64,000 nucleotides of DNA, from positions 1-64,000 of the forward strand of contig JAIOZF010000006.1 of assembly GCA_021740745.1 (NCBI GenBank). The letters are read 5' to 3'. Shown here piece by piece: positions 43,576-52,219 of the stretch; position 1 is the stretch's first letter; the number at the start of each line of letters is the position of its first letter. The position numbers were made by a program, and so were the translations under genes. The notes beneath the pieces were generated by a model, which made no database searches, had not been told where the DNA came from, and saw only the letters and a program-made list of their open reading frames with translations. The DNA comes from Crocinitomicaceae bacterium. Lineage in GTDB: Bacteria > Bacteroidota > Bacteroidia > Flavobacteriales_D > Crocinitomicaceae.

Positions 43576-46500
43576 TTACAATTTTACAAAAGGTAATTGA
43601 ATCATACGTGAATCTTGCTCAATACGAATGTAGTACATTCCATTTGCGAACTGACTAGCATCAATTGTTTGTAAAACGACAGACTCAATTGCATTTACTG
43701 AAACCGTTTGTACTAGTTGTCCACCCATATTATAGATATATAAATTAGTAGTATTTGAAGGATTATTTTGATTATTAAATACCACATTTATAGAACTACT
43801 GGTTGGATTTGGATAAAGGAAACCTATTTCTCCATCAGGTAAAACTGGACAAGGTGTAAAAGCTCGTCCTGGTGAACCACCCTCGCATCCAACAAACCAG
43901 GAAGTTGAGACGTTTGGATCAGCATAGACAGTATTCATTGAGTATTCCAAGGTATAATCCTCAAAAGTAGGCTGTGACGGCCATGGCGCTTGATTACTGT
44001 ATAAAACACTCGTCAATAAAACCCCTTGATTATCGTATAAACGCAGCGCATCTGTACCTGCTAATCCAAAATTAAACGCTCCAGCGACATTCTCTACTGC
44101 ACTGTGTCGTTTGCCAAAATTGAGTAAATCATTACTTAATACCCAATAACCACCAGCTGGAACAACCACTGCTGGTAAAGAAAACACATGGTCATTCTTC
44201 GAATCTTTGAATGTATACGTACTCAAGTTAATTGGAACTGTTGTATTGTTTTTAATTTCAATCCAATCACCGGCATAGAATTCTGGAATCGAATTATTGT
44301 AATTGATTTCTGTAAAAGTAATTGGCTCTAAACATGGTTCATAAGCTTTACCTGGAGAACCACCGATACAGCCGCAGAACCAATCTTCAGGATCTAGCTG
44401 AACCTCATTCATATAACTATTCTCAAGTGTTCTTCCCCAACCATCGGCACATTCAGGAAATGGAGCTTTGTCTCTATAAATTGCATTTAACACCACTTCA
44501 TTGTTTTGATTATACAATAGAATTGAATCATAACTATTACTCCATGGAAAGCCAGTCGCACCAACGAAATTCATTACAGAAGGATATTGTGCTTTAAATA
44601 AATTGGTGTCTTGACAAATTACTAAATATCCATTTGCTGGAATACTGGTTTGGTCTTCAAAAATGAATTTATCATAGAATTTTTTCGATTTAATACTCCA
44701 ATTCGTTAAACTCAATGGTGTCGATCCAAAATTGTGTAACTCAATCCAATTTCCTCCATCAACACTTGTTTCAGGATTATAATGAATTTCAGAAATCGTA
44801 ACAGCTAAAGGTTCCTCTGTCCCAATAAACATTGCTTTAAAAAACTCACTTGTAGAAACATTCAATTCGATGCTTTCATTAAGCAATTCAGCCCCTGGAA
44901 TCAAAGAATTCACTTGCCAACTAGAAAATGTATACCCAGGGTTTGCAACGGCAGTCATTCGAACTGGAACCCCATCAAAATAAACTCCTGTCCATGGTAA
45001 TTCATCCGGAACAATCGTAGAAATTTTAATGTAACCAGCTCCTTCAGGTTGAACATTCAAGGTAACATTTACCTTTTTAACCAAAGAGAATTCATTCACA
45101 ATTTGATTTCGAACAACATCCGATCGCAAAGAAAAGTCATTCAATAATTGATCGTGAATTGCATCATATGTTGCCATCCCACCTGTTATATCTCCTGTCC
45201 ATGTTTGAAAATGTCGCGGTAATTCTGGTAACAACTGATTGTACATACTATCAACAATTGGCGTATATTGATTCGCTGTAAAAACTGTATTCATTAAATC
45301 TGCATATCGATTTACGAAGTAATTTTTGAATTCAGTATTTTCTGCTAACCCGTTGTAAATTTCCCAGAAAGGATTTGGCTGATTATTATTTCTGAAATAG
45401 TCAAAAATGTTAGCATTCACATCTGCCCAACCACCCAAGCCTAATTCCATATCCTGCAAGAAAAACTTCCATTTATTCCCCTTGGTTCGCATACGAGCAA
45501 TTTTCATGTTATTATAAATCCAGTCGTAATTTGCAAACCAGTTCTCAGCAGACAAATAATCGGCAAAATTGTATAAATCAATCTTTTTGTTGCATTGATC
45601 AAAATAGTCAGCACTTGCAGGATCATTTGTAGTTACAAAATCACGCATCGAATAAAAAGAAGAGTCATTTCCTTTGACTGTTCTTAAAATACTTGGACCA
45701 TAGAAATACGAAATAGACAACAAATCGAGACTATCGGGATCATTTCCATAATTTTCTTCGAAATAGCGTTCGTTTGCTTTTTCACGCAATTCATATACAC
45801 CAAAATATTGTCCATTTACAAAAGCAACAACAGGTGAATATGCCTGTGAATTAGCATTTGTCTCTCGCATCATGCGCATAAAAGTCGCATCTTTTTGAGG
45901 ATACTGATTCCAGTAATTACTACCATTTCTCAAGTAAAAAGCATAAAACTTATCGATGAACGCTTTTTCAGGAATAAGCGGATAGTTCACTGGTTCACCT
46001 TCTCCATACAAAGTATTTGCAGGCTCAATCGTTACACTGTGCTGTGGGTTCGAGCGACTTCCACCTGCTCCACCATCGGGTTTTATGGAAGCTCGTGACT
46101 CAAATTGTTTCTGTCCATCAGCATCAAAATATTCGATGATACACGGTTTTCTCCAATCGGTTGTGTAATTATCAAATATGCCTGTTGAACCAACTAAATT
46201 CGACGCATCAGTAGAAATAGAAATAACAGGAAGCGTGAAATCTTCCATGAAAAAATAGGTTTCTGCAGCTATTTGACTAGGCAAAAGCGACGTTGAAGCT
46301 GAAAAACAGATTGTTTTAACCACAGAATTGGTACTCAGTACAAATGGACCTGTATACAATGTTGAGGTTGGAATTGGGTCCTGGCCATCAAGCGTATAGC
46401 GAATAACTCCGCTGGTTGTTGAATTATTCAATATGGAAACACTAATTCCTGACGTGAAAAATCCTCCAGCAGTTTCAATAGTCGGCACAAGTTCATGGGA

Positions 46501-47577
46501 AGAATATGCAATTGAGCTGTTGTTAGTTGCACCGGGCGTTGGAATAGAAAATATTGAATTAGTCGTTGAACCATCTAAAAATTTACCGAAAGACATGTCT
46601 GGTTCCAAATCAGGAATGACCAGCGAATCGATTATTATTCCGCTAGGATCGGACAAATATATTGTTTCACCAGCGGTGGCAATACTGAAATTTGTATTAA
46701 AGAATGAATTGGATGTAACTGGATTAAAATAAGGGTGAACAGTTCCCGAATAATAAATTGTTGATTCATTAAATCCGAATGTTAAGAAGGGAATTAGCGA
46801 TAAATCCGAAGAGGCGGCAGATGCATTATGAACTTCTATTGCTAAAACATTTGTCCCGTTCACCAAAACAGAATTTAAAAGGTTCGTATCTATTTCGTAT
46901 GATTGAACTCCTCCACCTTGATAAATCTCAGCTTCATGATCGGCGGAAAATTCATCCCAATTGGGCGGATATCCAGCCAAGCCAAAACGTGCAACTTCTA
47001 CCCCATTGATATAGGCAACAAAACCGTCATCAAAATCAGCATCAAAAACGGCTGCGACAATTGCATCTTTATTTGCAATATTGAAGGTTTTCCTAACATA
47101 AATGGAATTGGCAGGACCTGAAATTGCAGTTGCATCATCACCATCTCCGTAACCTATTCCCAAGTTACCTTGTAACCAACCAACTTGCAGGTATGAAACA
47201 GTATTCCACTCAAGTGCCAGGTTACTTGCTGGAACATAATAATCCCACGTATCACCTGCATTTACAGCGGTTTCCCAGTGATCAATTATTGAAACATTAC
47301 TTTTTCCAGACGCCAAAACCGTCATGTAACTATTTGCTGCGAAGGTTGACGATGGAAATTGCCATTTAGCTGGAGAAGCTATTTCATCTGTAAGTCCATA
47401 ACCCTGTAAATTGATTGTGCTGCTTGAGCCGTTATAAAGTTCTAACCAATCTGGACTACTTCCATCTGCTTGAACGACTGTTGATCCATTAGAATTTGAA
47501 GCTTCATTTATAAAAATTTGAGCTTGACTAACTGGTAAAATTAAAAGTAAAGTAGAAGTAAGTAAAAATCTTATCAT
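43576..47577 (-). CDS. Type IX-secreted CotH-like protein with lamin-tail domains
   Basis: A 1333-residue exported protein. The signal peptide covers about 1-19 (ending VSQAQ). The first lamin-tail domain is at about 20-110. A carbohydrate-binding-like region at about 125-270 is followed by a chitobiase-type C-terminal module (SGVIRYTLDGQDPIPTSTLYTGPF, about 380-405). A CotH-kinase-like domain lies at about 440-815, with the core FFLQDMELGLGGW. Further lamin-tail domains lie at about 928-1040 and 1090-1210. The end, FLYPNPTSSSINVVF ... LYIYNMGGQLV ... GMYYIRI, is a type A sorting domain. CotH kinases phosphorylate spore-coat protein in Bacillus; the target here is unknown. Confidence 0.92.
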   Translation of the reverse strand: MIRFLLTSTLLLILPVSQAQIFINEASNSNGSTVVQADGSSPDWLELYNGSSSTINLQGYGLTDEIASPAKWQFPSSTFAANSYMTVLASGKSNVSIIDHWETAVNAGDTWDYYVPASNLALEWNTVSYLQVGWLQGNLGIGYGDGDDATAISGPANSIYVRKTFNIANKDAIVAAVFDADFDDGFVAYINGVEVARFGLAGYPPNWDEFSADHEAEIYQGGGVQSYEIDTNLLNSVLVNGTNVLAIEVHNASAASSDLSLIPFLTFGFNESTIYYSGTVHPYFNPVTSNSFFNTNFSIATAGETIYLSDPSGIIIDSLVIPDLEPDMSFGKFLDGSTTNSIFSIPTPGATNNSSIAYSSHELVPTIETAGGFFTSGISVSILNNSTTSGVIRYTLDGQDPIPTSTLYTGPFVLSTNSVVKTICFSASTSLLPSQIAAETYFFMEDFTLPVISISTDASNLVGSTGIFDNYTTDWRKPCIIEYFDADGQKQFESRASIKPDGGAGGSRSNPQHSVTIEPANTLYGEGEPVNYPLIPEKAFIDKFYAFYLRNGSNYWNQYPQKDATFMRMMRETNANSQAYSPVVAFVNGQYFGVYELREKANERYFEENYGNDPDSLDLLSISYFYGPSILRTVKGNDSSFYSMRDFVTTNDPASADYFDQCNKKIDLYNFADYLSAENWFANYDWIYNNMKIARMRTKGNKWKFFLQDMELGLGGWADVNANIFDYFRNNNQPNPFWEIYNGLAENTEFKNYFVNRYADLMNTVFTANQYTPIVDSMYNQLLPELPRHFQTWTGDITGGMATYDAIHDQLLNDFSLRSDVVRNQIVNEFSLVKKVNVTLNVQPEGAGYIKISTIVPDELPWTGVYFDGVPVRMTAVANPGYTFSSWQVNSLIPGAELLNESIELNVSTSEFFKAMFIGTEEPLAVTISEIHYNPETSVDGGNWIELHNFGSTPLSLTNWSIKSKKFYDKFIFEDQTSIPANGYLVICQDTNLFKAQYPSVMNFVGATGFPWSNSYDSILLYNQNNEVVLNAIYRDKAPFPECADGWGRTLENSYMNEVQLDPEDWFCGCIGGSPGKAYEPCLEPITFTEINYNNSIPEFYAGDWIEIKNNTTVPINLSTYTFKDSKNDHVFSLPAVVVPAGGYWVLSNDLLNFGKRHSAVENVAGAFNFGLAGTDALRLYDNQGVLLTSVLYSNQAPWPSQPTFEDYTLEYSMNTVYADPNVSTSWFVGCEGGSPGRAFTPCPVLPDGEIGFLYPNPTSSSINVVFNNQNNPSNTTNLYIYNMGGQLVQTVSVNAIESVVLQTIDASQFANGMYYIRIEQDSRMIQLPFVKL

Positions 47578-47728
47578 ATGTAGAAATGATTACATAATAA
47601 CCAATGAATAAATATCAAATAACTGCAAGTTTAAGCTCTAAATTAGATAATTATTCGTTTTATTGAAAATTAAGTTTATTTATTCAAGGAATCCTAGATT
47701 GATTGTACTATAGAAATTTAAAAACAAC

Positions 47729-47736
47729 TATATTTG
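47729..47736 (+). promoter_or_regulatory. Possible -7 element upstream of tRNA-Leu
   Basis: TATATTTG fits TAnnTTTG but lies 83 bases before the mature tRNA, so it would require 5' processing of a long leader. No closer match was found. Confidence 0.3.
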
Positions 47737-47819
47737 GCCGCACAATTTCAGATGTGTCTAGTTAAAGAAGTTAACCGGATCCTACAAGCTGAAAAGCACT
47801 TTTTTAGTTCATGAAAAAT

Positions 47820-47901
47820 GCGCACGTGGTGAAATTGGTAGACATGCCATCTTGAGGGGGTGGTGCCAACAGGTGTGCTGGTTCGAATCCAGTCGTGCGC
47901 A
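47820..47901 (+). tRNA. tRNA-Leu (anticodon GAG)
   Basis: An 82-nt cloverleaf. The acceptor stem GCGCACG pairs with CGTGCGC (47894-47900), with discriminator A at 47901. The D-arm contains AAATTGGTAGAC. The anticodon stem CCATC / GGTGG encloses the loop TTGAGGG, so the anticodon is GAG, reading CUC and CUU. A long variable arm (about TGCCAACAGGTG) marks a class II tRNA. The T-loop is GGTTCGAATCC. CCA is not encoded. Confidence 0.95.
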
Positions 47902-47902
47902 C

Positions 47903-47946
47903 AAAAAGAAAAAGCGGATTGCGATAGCATTTCGCTTTTTCTTTTT
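47903..47946. terminator. Long perfect hairpin after tRNA-Leu
   Basis: Arms AAAAAGAAAAAGCG (47903-47916) and CGCTTTTTCTTTTT (47933-47946) pair over 14 bases with a 16-base loop. It begins one base after the tRNA and ends in a T-rich arm, a good terminator for the tRNA transcript. Confidence 0.7.
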
Positions 47947-48176
47947 CCCTTCACACGCTTCCTCCAACTCACACTTTTATTTTATGCTTTTTCTTTTTGC
48001 AGTATTGAGAGTGTAGAACTGAGTATGAAAAAAATCCAACTTCGATAAATGGATTGGCAATGAGTTGTTTTAAGAGCAGAGAAAGAAAATGCGCAAAACG
48101 AAACAATTTTCTATTCACTGACTTTTTATTGAACGTTTGGAGCTCCTATGAAATGAAAAAAAATCAGTTGTAACCA

Positions 48177-48208
48177 TTTGACTTTCTGATTGTATTTGAC
48201 TACATTTA
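48177..48208 (+). promoter_or_regulatory. Promoter of the 48227 operon (-33 TTTG, -7 TACATTTA)
   Basis: TTTG at 48177-48180 and TACATTTA (seven of eight bases of TAnnTTTG) at 48201-48208 are 20 bp apart, the usual spacing. The start codon follows 18 bases later. Confidence 0.45.
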
Positions 48209-48226
48209 ACCCTTAAAATAGATATT

Positions 48227-48538
48227 ATGGCTGATTTTAATTTTTTGGATAGCAAGATAGTTACGGATACTATTAACAAAAGTATTACACTGAATTTTAA
48301 CACCTTGAGCGGAACATTCACCTTAACTTCTGCTTCTACTTCAACAATTGGAACTGCAAAGGGAATTTCTCTTAAGGTTGATTACAGAAGTCTTAGTGGA
48401 GCTCCGTCTTCAATTGGGGTTGATTTAAAGACTCTTTCGTTGCCCGCTGGAACGTATTCTTATATAGAAATTGAAATTACTGGAACATCTAAATCACCAA
48501 ATCCTAAATTTGTAATGAAAGAACCCATTAAATTGTAA
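48227..48538 (+). CDS. Unrecognised 103-residue beta-rich protein
   Basis: No family recognised. The protein has no signal peptide or membrane helix and is rich in T, S, I and K. Alternating short hydrophobic strands (SITLNFNTLSGTFTLTSAS, SYIEIEITG) suggest a beta-sandwich of the kind seen in small surface or phage-like proteins. Its stop overlaps the start of the sensor kinase (TAATG), and it has its own promoter, so it is probably made together with the kinase. It might modulate the kinase, which is inference. Confidence 0.75.
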   Translation: MADFNFLDSKIVTDTINKSITLNFNTLSGTFTLTSASTSTIGTAKGISLKVDYRSLSGAPSSIGVDLKTLSLPAGTYSYIEIEITGTSKSPNPKFVMKEPIKL

Positions 48539-50418
48539 TGTTCAATTATAAAATAAATTTAGTAGTGCCACTTTTTGTGGCATTTGTTTTATCTTTTAAA
48601 ACAGTCGCTCAAAAAGAATGTCTTTCTATTGAAAAAAAAATGGAACTCGTTTTTGAAACAGATTTGAGCAAATATGATGTTTTATTTGACGAATTTGTTA
48701 AATGCCAAGAAAGCAATCGAATCGATAAGTTTCATAGTAGATCAGCATATCATGAAGCTCGAGCATTCTTAAAAAATGGTGAAATTGACAAAGCTGACAA
48801 ATTAATCAATGCATCACTAAAAATTCAAAAAGATTCAAGGACCTTAATTGATTTAAAACTTTTGAAGTCTGCCTCTTTTATGCTGAAAGGTCAATTAGAC
48901 AGTTCTTTAAAAATTTCCAATGAAGTAATTCATTTTAAAACTTGTTCATCCATTCAGCTGGCAAAGGCATATCAATACAATGCGAATTGCCACAGTAAGC
49001 TGGGGAATAGGCAGTACCAATTGAACTCCCTGAGAAGTGGCTTGTCTTTCGCACAAAAAACAAATGATTCGGTTATTAAGTCTCACTTCAACAACAGTTT
49101 AGGGGCGTATTTTATTTTAGGATCAACTAAAACACAAGACCAATGGAAAGCATTGAACTACTGCAAAAAAGCAATTACCCTTTGTCCTAAAAGAGATAGC
49201 AGTTTAACAGTGACCTATTTGATTAATCTGGGAAATGTATATTCTACATTGAAACTCAATGACAAATCACTTTCAGTCTTGCGTCAAGTTTTAAATGACT
49301 ATACTAATCATTTGAATACAGAGCAGTATTTTGATGTGGCTATGAATATTGGTAGCACGTATTTAATTAAAGAAGATATAGAAAAGGCAGGTTACTTCTA
49401 CCAAAAGGCGTTCGAATTGCTGAATGAACTTCCATCGATTACATCTTCAGACATCAGTATTTACTTCAATTTAAGTGAATTGGAATACATGAAAGGCAAC
49501 ACCAAAAAAAGCCTTGATTATTTGAAAACCTATGTCACTTTAAACGAAAAATACCTGGCAAAAGAAAATGCCGATAAGATCATTGAAATTCAAGAGCGCT
49601 TTAATGATAAGGTACGTAGGACGCAAATTCTAGAATTAAAGAACAAAAATCAGCAGGCAAAACTAGACAACTATTTTTTACAAATAATTTTATTGGTTTC
49701 ATTAGCGATTTTGACCGTTATTGTATCCCTATATCTCTATTTCCAACATAAAAAAGCGCTTAAAGAGAAAGTTAAGGTTGAAAATGAAATTAATAAGGCT
49801 GCCATCGAAGCAACAGAAAATGAGAAATTGAGATTTTCTAGAGACTTGCACGATTCTTTAGGAGGCTCGCTAACGGTCGTTGGATTACTTGTTAATCAAG
49901 CCAAAGAAAACAATCCAGATCAGTCTGAGAAATTTGAAGAATTGTATCAACTTGTCCAGACTTCAATACATGACCTTCGAAGGATTTGCAGGGATTTGTT
50001 CCCATCTGAAATTCTAATCTCAGGTGTAGTTACCTCGATTGGCTATTATTATGAAAAACTTTCAGCGCTGCACCCTTCAGTGCAGTTCGATTTTACCTCA
50101 GAAAACTTTAAGTTCGAAAAAGGTTTCAGTGTTAATCTTTATCGTATTGTGCAGGAACTGACCAATAATTCCCTAAAATACGCCGAGGCAACAAGAATTG
50201 AAACGAATATGCTGGTAAATGATGGAAGACTTGAATTCGCTTTTTCAGATAATGGAAAAGGAGTTGACCTTAAAACATTGCATAAAGGTTTAGGGTTGCA
50301 CAGCATAGAAGAAAGAGCTGCAGCATACAAGGGAAGCTTCAAGATTGAATCAAAACCAGACGAAGGCTTTGTCTTACTGCTAAGTTTTCCAATTGAAGGC
50401 ATTCTATTAGAGAATTGA
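48538..50418 (+). CDS. TPR sensor histidine kinase of the NarL/UhpB type
   Basis: A 626-residue kinase. A signal peptide or first anchor covers about 1-24. Periplasmic TPR-like helical repeats span about 60-350. A membrane helix lies at about 380-402 (LQIILLVSLAILTVIVSLYLYF). HisKA_3 carries its histidine in FSRDLHDSLGGSL (about 440). A HATPase_c follows at about 530-620 (VQELTNNSLKYAEA, FSDNGKGVDL, GLGLHSIEERA). No response regulator of the LuxR type is adjacent, which is unusual for this kinase class, so its partner must be elsewhere. Confidence 0.9.
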   Translation: MFNYKINLVVPLFVAFVLSFKTVAQKECLSIEKKMELVFETDLSKYDVLFDEFVKCQESNRIDKFHSRSAYHEARAFLKNGEIDKADKLINASLKIQKDSRTLIDLKLLKSASFMLKGQLDSSLKISNEVIHFKTCSSIQLAKAYQYNANCHSKLGNRQYQLNSLRSGLSFAQKTNDSVIKSHFNNSLGAYFILGSTKTQDQWKALNYCKKAITLCPKRDSSLTVTYLINLGNVYSTLKLNDKSLSVLRQVLNDYTNHLNTEQYFDVAMNIGSTYLIKEDIEKAGYFYQKAFELLNELPSITSSDISIYFNLSELEYMKGNTKKSLDYLKTYVTLNEKYLAKENADKIIEIQERFNDKVRRTQILELKNKNQQAKLDNYFLQIILLVSLAILTVIVSLYLYFQHKKALKEKVKVENEINKAAIEATENEKLRFSRDLHDSLGGSLTVVGLLVNQAKENNPDQSEKFEELYQLVQTSIHDLRRICRDLFPSEILISGVVTSIGYYYEKLSALHPSVQFDFTSENFKFEKGFSVNLYRIVQELTNNSLKYAEATRIETNMLVNDGRLEFAFSDNGKGVDLKTLHKGLGLHSIEERAAAYKGSFKIESKPDEGFVLLLSFPIEGILLEN

Positions 50419-50499
50419 TTTTTTAAAGAGATAGGATTTCTTAAAATAAAAAATCAAATTGCCACACTTGAAGTCACGCGAACTGGAAATGAAATCAAT

Positions 50500-51396
50500 T
50501 TAAGCTAACACCTCCCAGGAAATAATCCGACGATCATCGGATGCGGTGGCAAAACTCTCTTCAGTTAAGCAAACAATCGAATTGATTGAATGTGTATGTC
50601 CACCTGATTTAGTATCTAAACGTTGAAGAAAACCAAGCGATTCGCTGTTCCAAATTTTAATTGTTTTATCGCGACTTATGGAAATGAAATTTTTACCATT
50701 GTTAACAGCCATTAAATCATAAATGGCAAAATTATGCGCAGGAATAACAGTCATCAATTTGTTTTCTTGCCAATTCCAACATTTAAGGAGTGCATCTTTA
50801 CCGCCAGATAAAAGTAATTCTGAATGAACTGGATGGAACATAACAGCAGTTGCTCCCCCATTATGCGCTTGAATAAGTTGAATTTCATTGAAGAATTCAG
50901 TTTCAATAATTCGAACAGTTTCATCTTGACAAGCAAGAGCTATTAATTCACCTTTTTCTTGGACAGCTATTCGTCTAATTTTACCACTATCAAGAGGCAA
51001 GTAGAGCAGTAAACCAAAATCTATTGTATTCCAAACAGATAAATTTCCATCGGCATCTGTTACATAAAAATGATGTTTGACTGGATTTTCTTTAATCTCA
51101 AACACCGCTTTTTTGTGCTGTGTATAAAATTTAAGTTCTTGACGGTTTGCAAGATCAAAGATGTGGATTCCACCATCTGCTAAACCTACGACTAGATGTT
51201 TTGCCTCATTTATTAAACAAATCGAATAAACTGCTGCTTCGAAACGAATAGCAAATTTATCTTGTGTTCCATCTTTGATATTCCAACGAGCAACATATTT
51301 GTCTGCGCTGGCTGAATAGATGTATTCACCATCATAAGCTAGAGAATAAATTCCAGCAGAATGTCCTGAGATTTGTTTTTGTTTCCGAAAACGCAT
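50500..51396 (-). CDS. WD40-repeat protein
   Basis: A 298-residue cytosolic protein made of about seven WD40-type repeats. Examples are SGHSAGIYSLAYDGEYIYSASADKYVARWNIKDG at the start and ISRDKTIKIWNSESLG near the end. The repeats fill the whole length, giving one beta-propeller and no other domain. Probably a scaffold. Its ATG overlaps the stop of comA (TAATG), so it is made with ComA and the TPR protein. Confidence 0.9.
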   Translation of the reverse strand: MRFRKQKQISGHSAGIYSLAYDGEYIYSASADKYVARWNIKDGTQDKFAIRFEAAVYSICLINEAKHLVVGLADGGIHIFDLANRQELKFYTQHKKAVFEIKENPVKHHFYVTDADGNLSVWNTIDFGLLLYLPLDSGKIRRIAVQEKGELIALACQDETVRIIETEFFNEIQLIQAHNGGATAVMFHPVHSELLLSGGKDALLKCWNWQENKLMTVIPAHNFAIYDLMAVNNGKNFISISRDKTIKIWNSESLGFLQRLDTKSGGHTHSINSIVCLTEESFATASDDRRIISWEVLA

Positions 51397-52214
51397 TAGT
51401 TTTCTTCTTCTACTTCCTCTTCGTCGTTTACTTGTTTTAAACGCTCTGCATAATCAGGCGGAAGAAAATCAAAGAACGTATCACCTCTCAATCCAAGACG
51501 CAAGCATTCTAGCGGTATCATATCATTTTGACCGATATTTCCCAAGTTTACTTCTGCACCGAATAATTTTATGAACCAAACCTGTTGGTTTTTTTGAGGT
51601 GCTTCCCATAGAATTTTTTCTGGAGCCACCTTAGCAATGATGCGATTGATTAGCATTGTGTGTGCAGTTCCGTTTGGTCTAAAAACCCCTACGTTACCTG
51701 CTTCACGTCCTTCAGCAATAACCTTCCAGCTACCAGCTTCTAGTTCTGTACTCATCATCTTAATCCACTTTGCTGGTGAAATCATAATTCCTGAATCTTT
51801 AGAACCTACTTCTGATAAAATCGTTCTATCCTGAGACATTGATTTGATCAACTCACACTTTTCGTCGTGATTGATAATAATTGAACCATCAGAAATTTCT
51901 GCTAAGTCCAGTTTAAATTTATCGAGCAATTTAATATAATCACCTACTTTTTGACGAGCATAAAACGCTTCAAATAAAGTTCCACCAAAGTAAGGTCGAA
52001 TCCCAGCTTCCCTGTACATATCCAGTTTTCGCTCTAAATCATTGGTCACATAAGCGGTACCAAATCCAAACTTCACTAAATCTGTTAGATGGCCAGATGC
52101 ATCAATAAAGTTTTTCACTTCACCAACACTCAAACCTTTATCCATAAACATGGTTATACCTTTGTCGCGTGGTTTAACACTTCGCTCAGGTATGTATGAT
52201 AATTCAAAATTCAT
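51396..52214 (-). CDS. comA: Phosphosulfolactate synthase
   Basis: Adds sulfite to phosphoenolpyruvate to form (R)-2-phospho-3-sulfolactate. The 272 residues show the ComA pattern: IPERSVKPRDKGITMFMDKGL at the start, LVKFGFGTAYV, ISDGSIII, SEVGSKDSG, VIAEGREAGNVGVF and the late GLRGDT. An acidic tail (EEEVEEEN) is extra. I chose the ATG at 52214 over a TTG at 52223, since MNFELSYIPER is a natural start. It is cotranscribed with a TPR protein and a WD40 protein; the next enzyme, ComB, is encoded at 24304-25023. Confidence 0.92.
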   Translation of the reverse strand: MNFELSYIPERSVKPRDKGITMFMDKGLSVGEVKNFIDASGHLTDLVKFGFGTAYVTNDLERKLDMYREAGIRPYFGGTLFEAFYARQKVGDYIKLLDKFKLDLAEISDGSIIINHDEKCELIKSMSQDRTILSEVGSKDSGIMISPAKWIKMMSTELEAGSWKVIAEGREAGNVGVFRPNGTAHTMLINRIIAKVAPEKILWEAPQKNQQVWFIKLFGAEVNLGNIGQNDMIPLECLRLGLRGDTFFDFLPPDYAERLKQVNDEEEVEEEN

Positions 52215-52219
52215 AGTCG

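Noticed and set aside
47748-48048. Small open frames across the tRNA-Leu region on both strands
   Set aside because: They run through the tRNA and its terminator hairpin; the tRNA call explains the sequence.
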